From Muribaculaceae bacterium (lineage in GTDB: Bacteria > Bacteroidota > Bacteroidia > Bacteroidales > Muribaculaceae): a DNA stretch of 53,967 bases. The notes under the pieces were generated by a model. That model was not told the origin of the DNA and did no database searches. It saw only the letters and a list, made by a program, of their open reading frames with translations. This document shows, one piece after another, positions 42,304 to 50,352 of this stretch; position 1 is the first letter of the stretch; each line of letters begins with the position of its first letter. The stretch lies in the NCBI GenBank assembly GCA_029060625.1, contig JAIDTO010000033.1, forward strand, positions 1-53,967, written 5' to 3'. A program made the translations under genes and the position numbers.

Positions 42304-43371
42304 TCATGAGACCGGCTTCCTATTTTTATCAGAGGCACCGAAGAGCCATGCGGCGAGGAATGGAGAGGAGCGGAGGATCGCACTGACAATAAGGCATAGG
42401 GCTATGACAAGGGCTGAGATTGCCAAGCCTATGGTGAGCATGGCAAGCACAGAGTTGCCGGGGCCTGATGACAGGAATCCCTTCATAAAGGATAGATTAG
42501 GGATAAAGAAATAGTGGAGATAGTAGATATCGAGTGTACGACTGCCTACAAACGACATGCAATTACTTACCGGCGTCCCTTTGTCAAACCATTCTCTGTA
42601 TGAGCGGAAGGTAGCAAGCACGGTCATAAGTCCGGAAAATCGCATAGCAGTCATCACGAAATCCCATTCAAGGGAATAACGGTGGCGACAACCATAGAAG
42701 ATCACGAGGGAGAAGAAGGAGACAATCATAAGCGCTTTGAAATACTGATTATCTATAGCTTTCCAAGTGAATGCCTCAAAACGGCGCGCAAAGATTCCGA
42801 GCATAAAATATGGCCAATAATTGAGGGTATGCCACGTCTGGAATCCAACTACTACCTTTGGCAGTTTCACCCCATCAGTGAAATAGTTGAACAGGAATGG
42901 AGCTACAAACGACGCGCAAAGAAGGATATAGAGCGGAATGTTGCTGTGAGACTTTCTTACGACAAGCGCCACCGCAAGATAGACCACAAACATTTCAAAT
43001 AAGGATATAGTGAACCAATACGGATTTGAAGTCCAGATAAAATGGAACCTCCATCCACGCATACACACACCATAAAGAAAACAAAATACCGATAACCCTA
43101 CGATCTGAGCCTGAAACTTCTTTGTCATGACCCTTTTGACGGTAGGCCACGTCCACTTTTCCGCCATACGGAAGGCGAAGAAACCGCTGACAAAGAAAAA
43201 GAGTGGCATGCGGAACATCGTCATCATATAGAAGACACCGGAAAAGGACATGTTGGTTATCGGCATCTTGACGTAGGCGTTGGTCACATGAGAAAACACC
43301 ACAAGGAGTATGGCGAGGCCTCGCATGGCATCGATGTAGCGAAGACGGTGGGATTTTAATTCATAATGCAT
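42304..43371 (-). CDS. Membrane acyltransferase family 3 protein
   Basis: A 355-aa polytopic protein with about ten helices. The family start RLRYIDAMRGLAILLVVFSH is present, with His in the first helix as the expected catalytic residue, and RMPLFFFVSGFF follows. Such enzymes O-acetylate or otherwise acylate surface sugars or lipids. Acceptor unknown. The only suitable ATG (43371) lies in an ATAATGCATAATTCAT repeat, so the first codons, MHYELK, are repeat-derived. Confidence 0.88.
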   Translation of the reverse strand: MHYELKSHRLRYIDAMRGLAILLVVFSHVTNAYVKMPITNMSFSGVFYMMTMFRMPLFFFVSGFFAFRMAEKWTWPTVKRVMTKKFQAQIVGLSVFCFLYGVCMRGWRFHFIWTSNPYWFTISLFEMFVVYLAVALVVRKSHSNIPLYILLCASFVAPFLFNYFTDGVKLPKVVVGFQTWHTLNYWPYFMLGIFARRFEAFTWKAIDNQYFKALMIVSFFSLVIFYGCRHRYSLEWDFVMTAMRFSGLMTVLATFRSYREWFDKGTPVSNCMSFVGSRTLDIYYLHYFFIPNLSFMKGFLSSGPGNSVLAMLTIGLAISALVIALCLIVSAILRSSPFLAAWLFGASDKNRKPVS

Positions 43372-43381
43372 AATGCATAAT
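43360..43381. repeat. ATAATGCATAATTCAT repeat, copy 3, containing a start codon
   Basis: TTCATAATGCATAATGCATA and following AT-rich bases span the acyltransferase start codon and its first few codons. Confidence 0.78.
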
Positions 43382-43397
43382 TGGGGTTATTCAGGTG

Positions 43398-43430
43398 CAA
43401 AATTAATAAAAAATTTTGAGAACTATCAAA
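43398..43430 (-). promoter_or_regulatory. Acyltransferase promoter
   Basis: TTTG (43430-43427), 21 nt, TAATTTTG (43405-43398) on the minus strand. Confidence 0.72.
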
Positions 43431-43513
43431 AAATCACGGATTGACTTTGAAGAGAGAAAGAGATACATTTTTGATAAAGAACTGTAACCATACTGCAATT
43501 TTTGACTATAACG

Positions 43514-43545
43514 TTTGTATATAAAAATATTTTTGTTTAACTTTG
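43514..43545 (+). promoter_or_regulatory. Promoter of the secreted-protein pair
   Basis: TTTG (43514-43517), exactly 20 nt, TAACTTTG (43538-43545), giving a leader of about 60-65 nt before the ATG at 43615. Confidence 0.82.
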
Positions 43546-43556
43546 TAGCGTAAGAA

Positions 43557-43580
43557 AGAAGACCCCAAGGTCCTCTTTTT
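43557..43580 (+). promoter_or_regulatory. Leader hairpin with U tract
   Basis: AAGAAGACC pairs with GGTCCTCTT (one A-C mismatch) around CCAA, followed directly by TTT, within the first 35 nt of the transcript. It has the form of a small intrinsic terminator or 5' stabilising hairpin. Confidence 0.5.
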
Positions 43581-43614
43581 CAATTTAAAATAATAATTTA
43601 AATAACTACAACTT

Positions 43615-45072
43615 ATGAAAAAATCTTTACTGCTTCTGGGCCTTACGCTTGCCGGTATCACTCTTGTGGGTAACGCCGAGAGCAAAGTTTATGTATTCGA
43701 TACACTCGGACTCGTAGGGGGTGTGTCAGACAACGGACAATATGCCGCTGTCACTGATGACGAACAATACATTGCGTATATATGGCGCGCCAGCAATCCT
43801 AATGAGCTTTTTGATATAACCAAGGTCGGGGAGCCCGACGCTCCGTCATCACAGAGACCGCAATTCACGACCGCAATGGATGTATCAGACGACGGCATCG
43901 TGGTAGGGAGCATCGGATATGCCGATTTATACCAGTATCCAGCCTACTACAAGGATGGCGAATGGACTCATCTCCCAATCGCCCCGGATGCTTCATACAC
44001 AAACGAGGCAGTCTGCATCACACCGGACGGAAAAGTAATAGCCGGATATCAACATGTTATGCCAAAGTCAGCAACAAGTGATGGCACGTCACGCGGACAG
44101 TATTTCCCCTGCCAATGGTTTCTTCAGGAAGATGGCAGCTATGAACTAAAAATGTACAATGACATCAAGCTGCCTGATCATCAAGGATTCTTTCCGATGA
44201 CACAGACACCCGACGGCAAGGTGATAGGCGGCTATGTCTATGCAGGCTTCGGGAGCATGCTTAACGCTCTTATAGTGGAAGGGGAGCTTGTAATGTTTGA
44301 CGAGCTCTCTACCTTTAAGGACTGTCTTGAATATAAAGGCAAGTACTATACCGGAATGGATGAAAACGGAAGGCAGACATGGACCGAAGACATCAATGAC
44401 CCCAACATCGTCTGGTATGAGAAGACGCTGATCAATGGCTTCTATGACGGCGTAAGGGGTGAGGAAAGTATGCTGAACGGCTTCTTTACCAACTGTGACG
44501 ATAACGGCAACTTCTATGGAGCCCGCAGCTACGTAACTAAGGTCACCCAAGATTTTGACGGAGACGTGACGGATTGTGCCGTGATTTACAATTATCTTAC
44601 CGACACATGGTATAATGAAGAGGCTACGAATTTCTTCTCCGCAGGCATAGGGGAAGAGCTGCTCTTCACAGGCACCGGCGAAGTAATCGAAGGCAATGAT
44701 GTCAACGATGTGAAAGAAGCTTATGGAATCGCCAGTGAATACACTATCAACGGCGTAAACAAAATATCCATGGATGGCAAAACACTCGCAGGCGTAGCAT
44801 CTGATATTAATCCGGCTACCGGAGAGTACCAGTATTATCCGTTCATAATCCAGGTGGAAGGAAGCACAGTAGCAACTCCTGAGATAGCAGGTTCGCCCAA
44901 GAAGGGTCTTGTGATTGCAACCCAGGGACGAATCGAGGTGCTGAATGCCGATAATGTTGCGGTTTATGACCTAAACGGCCGTCTGGTAGGAACCGACAAG
45001 GTGACCGAGGTCAGTGCCGGTGTCTATATGGTCAAGGTAGACGATGTGAGCTATAAAATCGTCGTGAAATGA
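43615..45072 (+). CDS. Secreted protein of unknown function with C-terminal sorting-type domain
   Basis: A 485-aa exported protein; signal peptide MKKSLLLLGLTLAGITLVG resembles that of the tandem gene at 37072. The body has beta-propeller-like repeats (for example VSDNGQYAAVTDDEQYIAYI, VSDDGIVVGSIGYAD, ITPDGKVIAGYQHV, QTPDGKVIGGYVY, SMDGKTLAGVASD), in which D-G-x-V-x-G recurs. The tail VAVYDLNGRLVGTD, with SAGVYMVKV, is a good match to the type IX-style C-terminal domain. Function is unknown. It overlaps the next gene by ATGA. Confidence 0.78.
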   Translation: MKKSLLLLGLTLAGITLVGNAESKVYVFDTLGLVGGVSDNGQYAAVTDDEQYIAYIWRASNPNELFDITKVGEPDAPSSQRPQFTTAMDVSDDGIVVGSIGYADLYQYPAYYKDGEWTHLPIAPDASYTNEAVCITPDGKVIAGYQHVMPKSATSDGTSRGQYFPCQWFLQEDGSYELKMYNDIKLPDHQGFFPMTQTPDGKVIGGYVYAGFGSMLNALIVEGELVMFDELSTFKDCLEYKGKYYTGMDENGRQTWTEDINDPNIVWYEKTLINGFYDGVRGEESMLNGFFTNCDDNGNFYGARSYVTKVTQDFDGDVTDCAVIYNYLTDTWYNEEATNFFSAGIGEELLFTGTGEVIEGNDVNDVKEAYGIASEYTINGVNKISMDGKTLAGVASDINPATGEYQYYPFIIQVEGSTVATPEIAGSPKKGLVIATQGRIEVLNADNVAVYDLNGRLVGTDKVTEVSAGVYMVKVDDVSYKIVVK

Positions 45073-46673
45073 AAATCAAAATTCCATTAATATTCTCCAT
45101 AATGTTTGCATCGGGAGCCGTAATATCGGCTCTGCCGATGCAGGCAGCCCCGGAAACACCTGCCTATATCCTTAATCTTTCCGGCGGCAAGCTTCCCAAA
45201 GGGGTTGAGACGGCCAACGCCAATGGACAGCTTCCTAAAAAGACAGCCTACAAACGCGGATACACGGAGACGGGATGGACAGTAGACCGTCTCTACAACC
45301 TTGGCTATGTAGCCGTCACTCCGACTTATACTGCCGACGAAGGAAGCTGTGAGAATATCCTTACACTACCAACGCTGAAAATTGAGAAGGGACATAGACT
45401 CCTGTGGACGTCACAATCTCTCTACAGGCATTTTCCGGAAAGCTACCGAGTGGAGGCTATTCCGGCAGACGGGAGCGCCCCTATCGTGTTAGCCGAGATA
45501 GATTCAGAACCATATTCACCAACGTCACACAACATATCGCTTACCCCTGTGGAGGGTCAGGAAGTGTCGCTGCGTTTTGTATGCACAAGCAGCGAAGGCT
45601 ATATGTTGGCGATGTGGGACGTGCAGGTTGGAGAGTTTGAGGCTGAACAATCACCGGATGAAAACACCGCCACCGAATCCTACGATCCATTCATGCGCAA
45701 GTATCTCGTCGATAGAGGCACCGGGATGTGGTGTGTCAACTGTCCAGGGGGAGAATTGATGATGAATGAGCTTCTGGAACTCTTCGGAGACAGGATTGTC
45801 GCTTTGAACACCCATGTCAACGATGTACTCGGCAATCAGGCATATTGGAATGAACTTGAATGGTATTCGGTACCACGTATGATGCTAAACCGCATAAAGG
45901 CGTCAGCAAGCTCGGGGACGAATAAATTCAGCCAATATTACGAGGATCCCACCTCGTTTGCCATACGCCTCGATGAGATTCCCACTCCGCAGGGACGAAT
46001 GCTCGAAATGACAGCACATGTAAGCGTCAGCGAGGCAATCGCCAATGAAGACGGGCGTTATCGCCTGGGCTATGTAGTGACCGGAGATTTTCATGACCCC
46101 ACAAATAAGAATTTTTCCCAGAATAACAATTTAAACCAGCCCTCAGCCGGTGCTTACTTTTACCTACCCTCCAATATTCTTCCGGAACTGATGTATTATG
46201 ACGACGTGACGCTGACCACAGAGGGTGCATTCAGCGGCATTGAAGGATCCCTCCCGGCTTCGATGGAAGCGGGGAAAGACTATGAGGTGAGATGGCAAGC
46301 CGAGGTGCCCGTACTTCTTTCCGATGCCGCCAAGGCGCGCGTGGTGGCATACGTGCTTGACATCACAACAGGAGAAGTACAGAACACAGATGCACTGCGA
46401 GTAGGCGAGCATCCGACCGGAGGAGTAAGCGATATTCGTGAATCTGAATCACCCGGTATACTTGGTGCCACGCGCGAGGGTGTAAGCTTATGTCTTACTG
46501 CAGGAGATGCGTATTGCATTGAGTTATATAGCGTAGCTGGAAGCCTGATAGGGTCACACCGCGGTGTGGGGCGTGGATATGAAATCCTGCCGCATCAGAT
46601 AGCACCGGGAATCTATATAATTACCCTCACTACAGCCCACACACATACATCCGTGAAGGTGGCAGTGCGCTGA
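45069..46673 (+). CDS. Omp28-like secreted protein with CVNC motif
   Basis: A 534-aa exported protein with signal peptide ending MQA. An N-terminal beta domain (about 60-195) precedes a thioredoxin-like region YLVDRGTGMWCVNCPGGELM (CxxC as C-VN-C), then VPRMMLNRIKAS, analogous to the CGWC/SSMLNRGP layout of the protein at 33.5 kb. It ends in a C-terminal sorting-type module (CIELYSVAGSLIG, with PGIYIITL). Translational overlap with the propeller-like gene implies they act together at the surface. The redox role is inferred only from the Cys pair. Confidence 0.75.
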   Translation: MKIKIPLIFSIMFASGAVISALPMQAAPETPAYILNLSGGKLPKGVETANANGQLPKKTAYKRGYTETGWTVDRLYNLGYVAVTPTYTADEGSCENILTLPTLKIEKGHRLLWTSQSLYRHFPESYRVEAIPADGSAPIVLAEIDSEPYSPTSHNISLTPVEGQEVSLRFVCTSSEGYMLAMWDVQVGEFEAEQSPDENTATESYDPFMRKYLVDRGTGMWCVNCPGGELMMNELLELFGDRIVALNTHVNDVLGNQAYWNELEWYSVPRMMLNRIKASASSGTNKFSQYYEDPTSFAIRLDEIPTPQGRMLEMTAHVSVSEAIANEDGRYRLGYVVTGDFHDPTNKNFSQNNNLNQPSAGAYFYLPSNILPELMYYDDVTLTTEGAFSGIEGSLPASMEAGKDYEVRWQAEVPVLLSDAAKARVVAYVLDITTGEVQNTDALRVGEHPTGGVSDIRESESPGILGATREGVSLCLTAGDAYCIELYSVAGSLIGSHRGVGRGYEILPHQIAPGIYIITLTTAHTHTSVKVAVR

Positions 46674-46722
46674 CAAGCCTGATATCCATCAACAAATACT
46701 ACGATGTCTCATATTTAGCGAT

Positions 46723-48063
46723 ATGGAACAGAATAATGCTTTCGTCGACAAGAATAAATTAGGACTGACAGGGCTTGTATCCCTTGTGTTCGGTATGATG
46801 GTGGGGAGCGGTATCTTCAACATTCCACAAAATATGGCTGCAGGCGCCGGCTTGGGAGCTGTGATGATCGGATGGGCTATAACAGCGACCGGCATGCTGA
46901 TGCTGGTCGCTACATTCAAGATGCTGAGCGACCGTCATCCGGAACTGAACGAAGGCATATACCTTTACGCTGAAAAGGGGTTCGGACGATTCACCGGCTT
47001 CAATATAGCATGGGGATACTGGCTATGCGCCTGCTTCGCCAATGTGGCTTATGCTGTGATGCTCAACGATACGTATGGTGCGTTTTTCCCCACCTTACTC
47101 AATCATGGAATCCCCACGATAATCTTCTGTTCAGCCCTTATATGGGTGATGTATTTTCTTATCTCCTCCGGAATACGCACTTCATCGATAATAGCCACCG
47201 CCGCAGCTACACTCAAACTGTGTGTGATAGCGCTGATCATCATACTGCTCGCACTCAACATAAAATATGAGACGCTGACGGCCGACGTATGGTGCTTGGG
47301 AACAGGCATCGGCGGAATAACGAGCCAGGTGAAGAGCACTATGCTCGTGACACTCTGGTGCTTCATAGGAATCGAAGGTGCTGTAGTGATGTCAGGAAGG
47401 GCGCGGTGCCAAAGCGATGTGGGGAAGGCAGGAGTGCTTGGATTCCTGGCGGCATGGATACTTTATGTGCTGGTTTCGGTGTTCTGTTTCGGCATCATGT
47501 CGCGCGCCGAGCTTGCAGGCTTGGAAGATCCATCAGTGGCATACGCTTTGAGGAGCATCTGTGGAGAATGGGCTTACTGGCTCGTGATAATAGCAGTGAT
47601 CATATCAATAACCGGCGGATGGTTTGCATGGACGATTGTGACAGCAGAGCAACCTTATTCTGCAGCACACCACGGAATATTTCCGAAATGGCTTTTGAAA
47701 AAGGATGGAAGCGACTCATTACAAAGGTCACTTTTGGCATCAAGCATCATCATGCAGGGATTTCTCTTCTTGGTGGTGACAGCAGAAGACGTGTATCTGT
47801 ATGCACTCAATATAACAGGACTGATGGTGCTTCCCGCGTATCTTTTCAGCGGATTATTCTTGCTTAAGATATCTAAAAAGGACTATGAAAACCGCCTATT
47901 GGCAGAACACGCCAAAAGAGGGCTCATATATTCAATATGCATCGGAGTGGGATGCACAGTATTTTGCATCTGGATGATCTATGCCGCCGGAATAGGGCTC
48001 TTGCTGCAAGCATTTGCTTTCTACTTGATTGGATTGCCGCTGTATAGAAGAAGTAGAAAATAA
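46723..48063 (+). CDS. APC-superfamily basic amino-acid/polyamine antiporter
   Basis: A 446-aa, 12-helix transporter. The family start LVFGMMVGSGIFNIPQNMAA and later VTLWCFIGIEGAVVMSGRAR match the ArcD/YjdE arginine-ornithine/agmatine antiporter branch. The substrate is not proven by sequence; a basic amino acid is likely. The downstream EFR1-like gene begins 5 bp after its stop, implying an operon. No arginine deiminase or decarboxylase genes adjoin. Confidence 0.88.
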   Translation: MEQNNAFVDKNKLGLTGLVSLVFGMMVGSGIFNIPQNMAAGAGLGAVMIGWAITATGMLMLVATFKMLSDRHPELNEGIYLYAEKGFGRFTGFNIAWGYWLCACFANVAYAVMLNDTYGAFFPTLLNHGIPTIIFCSALIWVMYFLISSGIRTSSIIATAAATLKLCVIALIIILLALNIKYETLTADVWCLGTGIGGITSQVKSTMLVTLWCFIGIEGAVVMSGRARCQSDVGKAGVLGFLAAWILYVLVSVFCFGIMSRAELAGLEDPSVAYALRSICGEWAYWLVIIAVIISITGGWFAWTIVTAEQPYSAAHHGIFPKWLLKKDGSDSLQRSLLASSIIMQGFLFLVVTAEDVYLYALNITGLMVLPAYLFSGLFLLKISKKDYENRLLAEHAKRGLIYSICIGVGCTVFCIWMIYAAGIGLLLQAFAFYLIGLPLYRRSRK

Positions 48064-48067
48064 AGCC

Positions 48068-48841
48068 ATGATCTATTATTTCTCGGGTACCCATAATTCA
48101 CGCCATGCAGCATTGAGACTTGGATCGATGTGCGAAGAGGATGTCAGGTTTATACCTGACACGGATCCTTATACACAAGCAATAGATCCAGATAATGACA
48201 AAACAATTGGATTTGTATTTCCCGTGTATGCATGGGGAGTGCCTCCCATAGTGCTCGACTTCATCAAGAGACTGCCAAAATCAATGGCCGCAAGTATTAA
48301 TGAGGAGTCGGTGTATACATGGTGTGTGGCCACGTGTGGCGACGAGACAGGGATGGCTGTCGAGATGCTGAAAAAGGCACTACGAGAAAGAGGGATAAAT
48401 CTGTCGGCAGCGTGGAGCCTAATTATGCCTAATGTGTATGTACTGCTTCCCGGCTTTGGAGTTGACCAGAAGGATGTGGAAAATAGGAAGCTGCATGAGG
48501 CTATCGGAAGGATTGAGAAGATAGCAGGAATGGTGAACAGAAAGGAGAATACATCTGATGTTCATCTTGGACCCATGCCGAAGCTGAAGACATCGCTTAT
48601 CTATCCGCTCTTCATGAAATGGGGAGTCAACACCAAGAAATGGCACTATACCGACAAATGCATAGGATGCGGGAAATGTGCCAAGGTGTGTCCGGTGGGT
48701 AACATAGCGATGATAGATAGCCATCCCAACTGGGGACCGGATTGCACGAGCTGCTGTGGTTGCTTTCATGTGTGTCCAACGCGTGGAGCTCAGTATGGAT
48801 CCGTGACGAAGAATGCGGGGCAGTATTATAATGATAACTGA
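48068..48841 (+). CDS. EFR1-type flavodoxin/ferredoxin fusion protein
   Basis: A 257-aa electron-transfer protein from ATG 48068. The N-terminal flavodoxin-like domain begins IYYFSGTHNSRHAAL (FMN phosphate loop) and contains FVFPVYAWGVPPIV. The C-terminal part carries two 4Fe-4S motifs, CIGCGKCAKVCP and CTSCCGCFHVCPTRGAQYG. It probably moves low-potential electrons in the cytosol. Partner unknown. An earlier in-frame start at 48029 overlaps the permease gene and is rejected. Confidence 0.88.
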   Translation: MIYYFSGTHNSRHAALRLGSMCEEDVRFIPDTDPYTQAIDPDNDKTIGFVFPVYAWGVPPIVLDFIKRLPKSMAASINEESVYTWCVATCGDETGMAVEMLKKALRERGINLSAAWSLIMPNVYVLLPGFGVDQKDVENRKLHEAIGRIEKIAGMVNRKENTSDVHLGPMPKLKTSLIYPLFMKWGVNTKKWHYTDKCIGCGKCAKVCPVGNIAMIDSHPNWGPDCTSCCGCFHVCPTRGAQYGSVTKNAGQYYNDN

Positions 48842-48939
48842 TTAATTAGTGATATTCTTACGGCTATTTTATATATCTTTTGTAATAGATGCATAAAGCT
48901 CCTACCCGGTTCCGTAAGGAATCAGGCAAAAAGTCATCG

Positions 48940-49020
48940 TTGCATTTCTATCATATAAAGAAATCAGCATGTACTATCCGCTGTATGGTATTCAAATCTA
49001 TAGCTGCCGTTGCATTTCTA
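48940..49020 (+). repeat. Two direct copies of CGTTGCATTTCTA
   Basis: Copies at 48940-48952 and 49008-49020, 68 bp apart, in the 216-bp gap before the insertion sequence. Flanking TATCATATAAAG and CGTTTTATGAAA are not similar enough to extend them. No gene is seen in this gap. Confidence 0.6.
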
Positions 49021-49046
49021 CGTTTTATGAAACAGTGCACCTGAGA

Positions 49047-50186
49047 TCATAAAAAATCAGGGCAACCGCACCAAAATCCATAGTTTTTAAGAAGAGTTCT
49101 TAAATAGTCTTTATCCATCGAAGCTCTGACCAGACGTTTACGCAGGCTGAGACTGTCGCTGGTAGCCTACGCTACCTGGAGAGCAAGCTTTCTGAGAAGC
49201 GACAGGTTCTGCGCCGCGTTATTACTTCTTGCGCGGCAGTCATCCTCCTTGAATGTCACGTCAAGATGCCAGTGAAGTCCGTTCTCCACCTCCCCGTGCC
49301 CTCTTGCGAGCGCTCCATAATATGCCGCTGATGGAAAATCCTCGTCGCTGATGTAGTATCTCGTCTGTTTTTCCTCCTTTCCGTCCTCGGATACATGCAC
49401 TGTGGCGGTCTCTATCCTGACGAGGGTGCGGATTCCCAGCCATCGCGACAGCACCTCATTGTACTCTATCCTTGCTGCAGGGAAGATTGACACTGTCCGT
49501 GTCTCGACCCGCGCATGCTCCTTTTCGGTCTCCGTATGGAAGGATGTCGGATCGCTGTATCTCATCACGTCCTTGACCTCGTAAAAAAATCCACCCTGAC
49601 TCTCCTTGACCGCCAATAGGTAATGGCCTCCCTTGGACAATATCTTCTCAGCAATGTCCAACTGAGTGCCCATTGCGTCGATGCTCATGGTGGCACCCTT
49701 TATCTCCAGTCTGTCGAGAAGACGCGGGATGGCCGGGATCTCGTTATCCTTGTCCCGCACCTTCTCCTGACCGATGAACAGCGAGTTCTCGGTCACGATG
49801 ACGTTGAGCAGGTAAGCTCCCTTAGGTCCTTTCTCCCTGGGCGCCGTGCCGCAGAGCTTCTTGCCGTCGATGGCTATCTACTTCTCCTCAAGGACATCCA
49901 GTATACGTCGACCCTGCTGGATGACGGCCTTCTCCAGAAAGTCGGTCCTGAGGGTCGAGAACAGCCGCTCGAACGTATGCGCCGAGGGATTGCGGTCTGT
50001 GTACGGGAACAAACCGAACTCCCTGGCCCTGCTGACGCTGAACAGCGCCATGTCGGCGTAATCCTCCAGTCCTGACAGGTAACTCAGGAACGCCACCGCC
50101 AAAAGGTCGCCCAATTCATATACGCATCTGTCTTTTTTTCGAGGGTCCTTGATACCGTCGAATATGCTTATAAGGGTATTTCTCAT
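49047..50186 (-). pseudogene. ISAs1 transposase interrupted by two in-frame TAG codons
   Basis: Read without the stops this is one frame of 379 codons, the family's usual size. N-terminal domain: FDGIKDPRKKDRCVYELGDL. Catalytic regions: IAIDGKKLCGTA (first Asp), MSIDAMGTQ (second Asp), RGHGEVENGLHWHLDVTF (Glu). The first TAG (49880-49878, codon 103) follows LEEK; the second (49169-49167, codon 340) follows LALQVA, and after it SLSLRKRLVRASMDKDYL is still recognisable C-terminal sequence. Both stops could be CAG-to-TAG changes, and C in LCG for the usual R (CGC to TGC) fits the same bias. The frame leaves the element and ends at a flanking TGA. Probably inactive. Confidence 0.88.
49049..49057. 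repeat. Target-site duplication, left copy
   Basis: ATAAAAAAT abuts the left end of the insertion sequence and is repeated exactly at 50287-50295. Confidence 0.85.
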
Positions 50187-50286
50187 GGCTATAAAATAAT
50201 GGCCATGTCTGGGGTTGTCAAGTCTTTTATTATGAAAAATCCTTAATTCGACATTAATTTTTATTTATTCAGATGCGGTTGCCCTG
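49058..50286 (-). mobile_element. ISAs1-family insertion sequence, 1229 bp
   Basis: Terminal inverted repeats CAGGGCAACCGCA (49058-49070) and TGCGGTTGCCCTG (50274-50286) are perfect over 13 bp. They are bounded by 9-bp direct repeats ATAAAAAAT. Size, repeats and the encoded DDE transposase fit ISAs1. The intact ends and perfect duplication indicate a fairly recent insertion, despite the broken transposase. It sits between the EFR1-like gene and the restriction-modification methyltransferase. Confidence 0.92.
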
Positions 50287-50295
50287 ATAAAAAAT
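50287..50295. repeat. Target-site duplication, right copy
   Basis: ATAAAAAAT, identical to the left copy. Its last T is the first base of the methyltransferase -33 box. Confidence 0.85.
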
Positions 50296-50326
50296 TTGGA
50301 TTAATGGGAATTTATGATTAATTTTG
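50295..50326 (+). promoter_or_regulatory. Methyltransferase promoter, abutting the insertion sequence
   Basis: TTTG (50295-50298), exactly 20 nt, TAATTTTG (50319-50326), 26 nt before the ATG. The insertion preserved it, as the box starts within the target duplication. Confidence 0.8.
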
Positions 50327-50352
50327 TATAGTACTAAAATTGTATTGTTGTT

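Noticed and set aside
48940-49020. CRISPR array
   Set aside because: Only two 13-bp copies, too short, no regular third unit and no cas genes.
49167-50186. Programmed ribosomal frameshifting in the transposase, as in IS3/IS1 elements
   Set aside because: The two halves are in the same frame, separated by a stop codon rather than a frame change, and ISAs1 uses a single frame.
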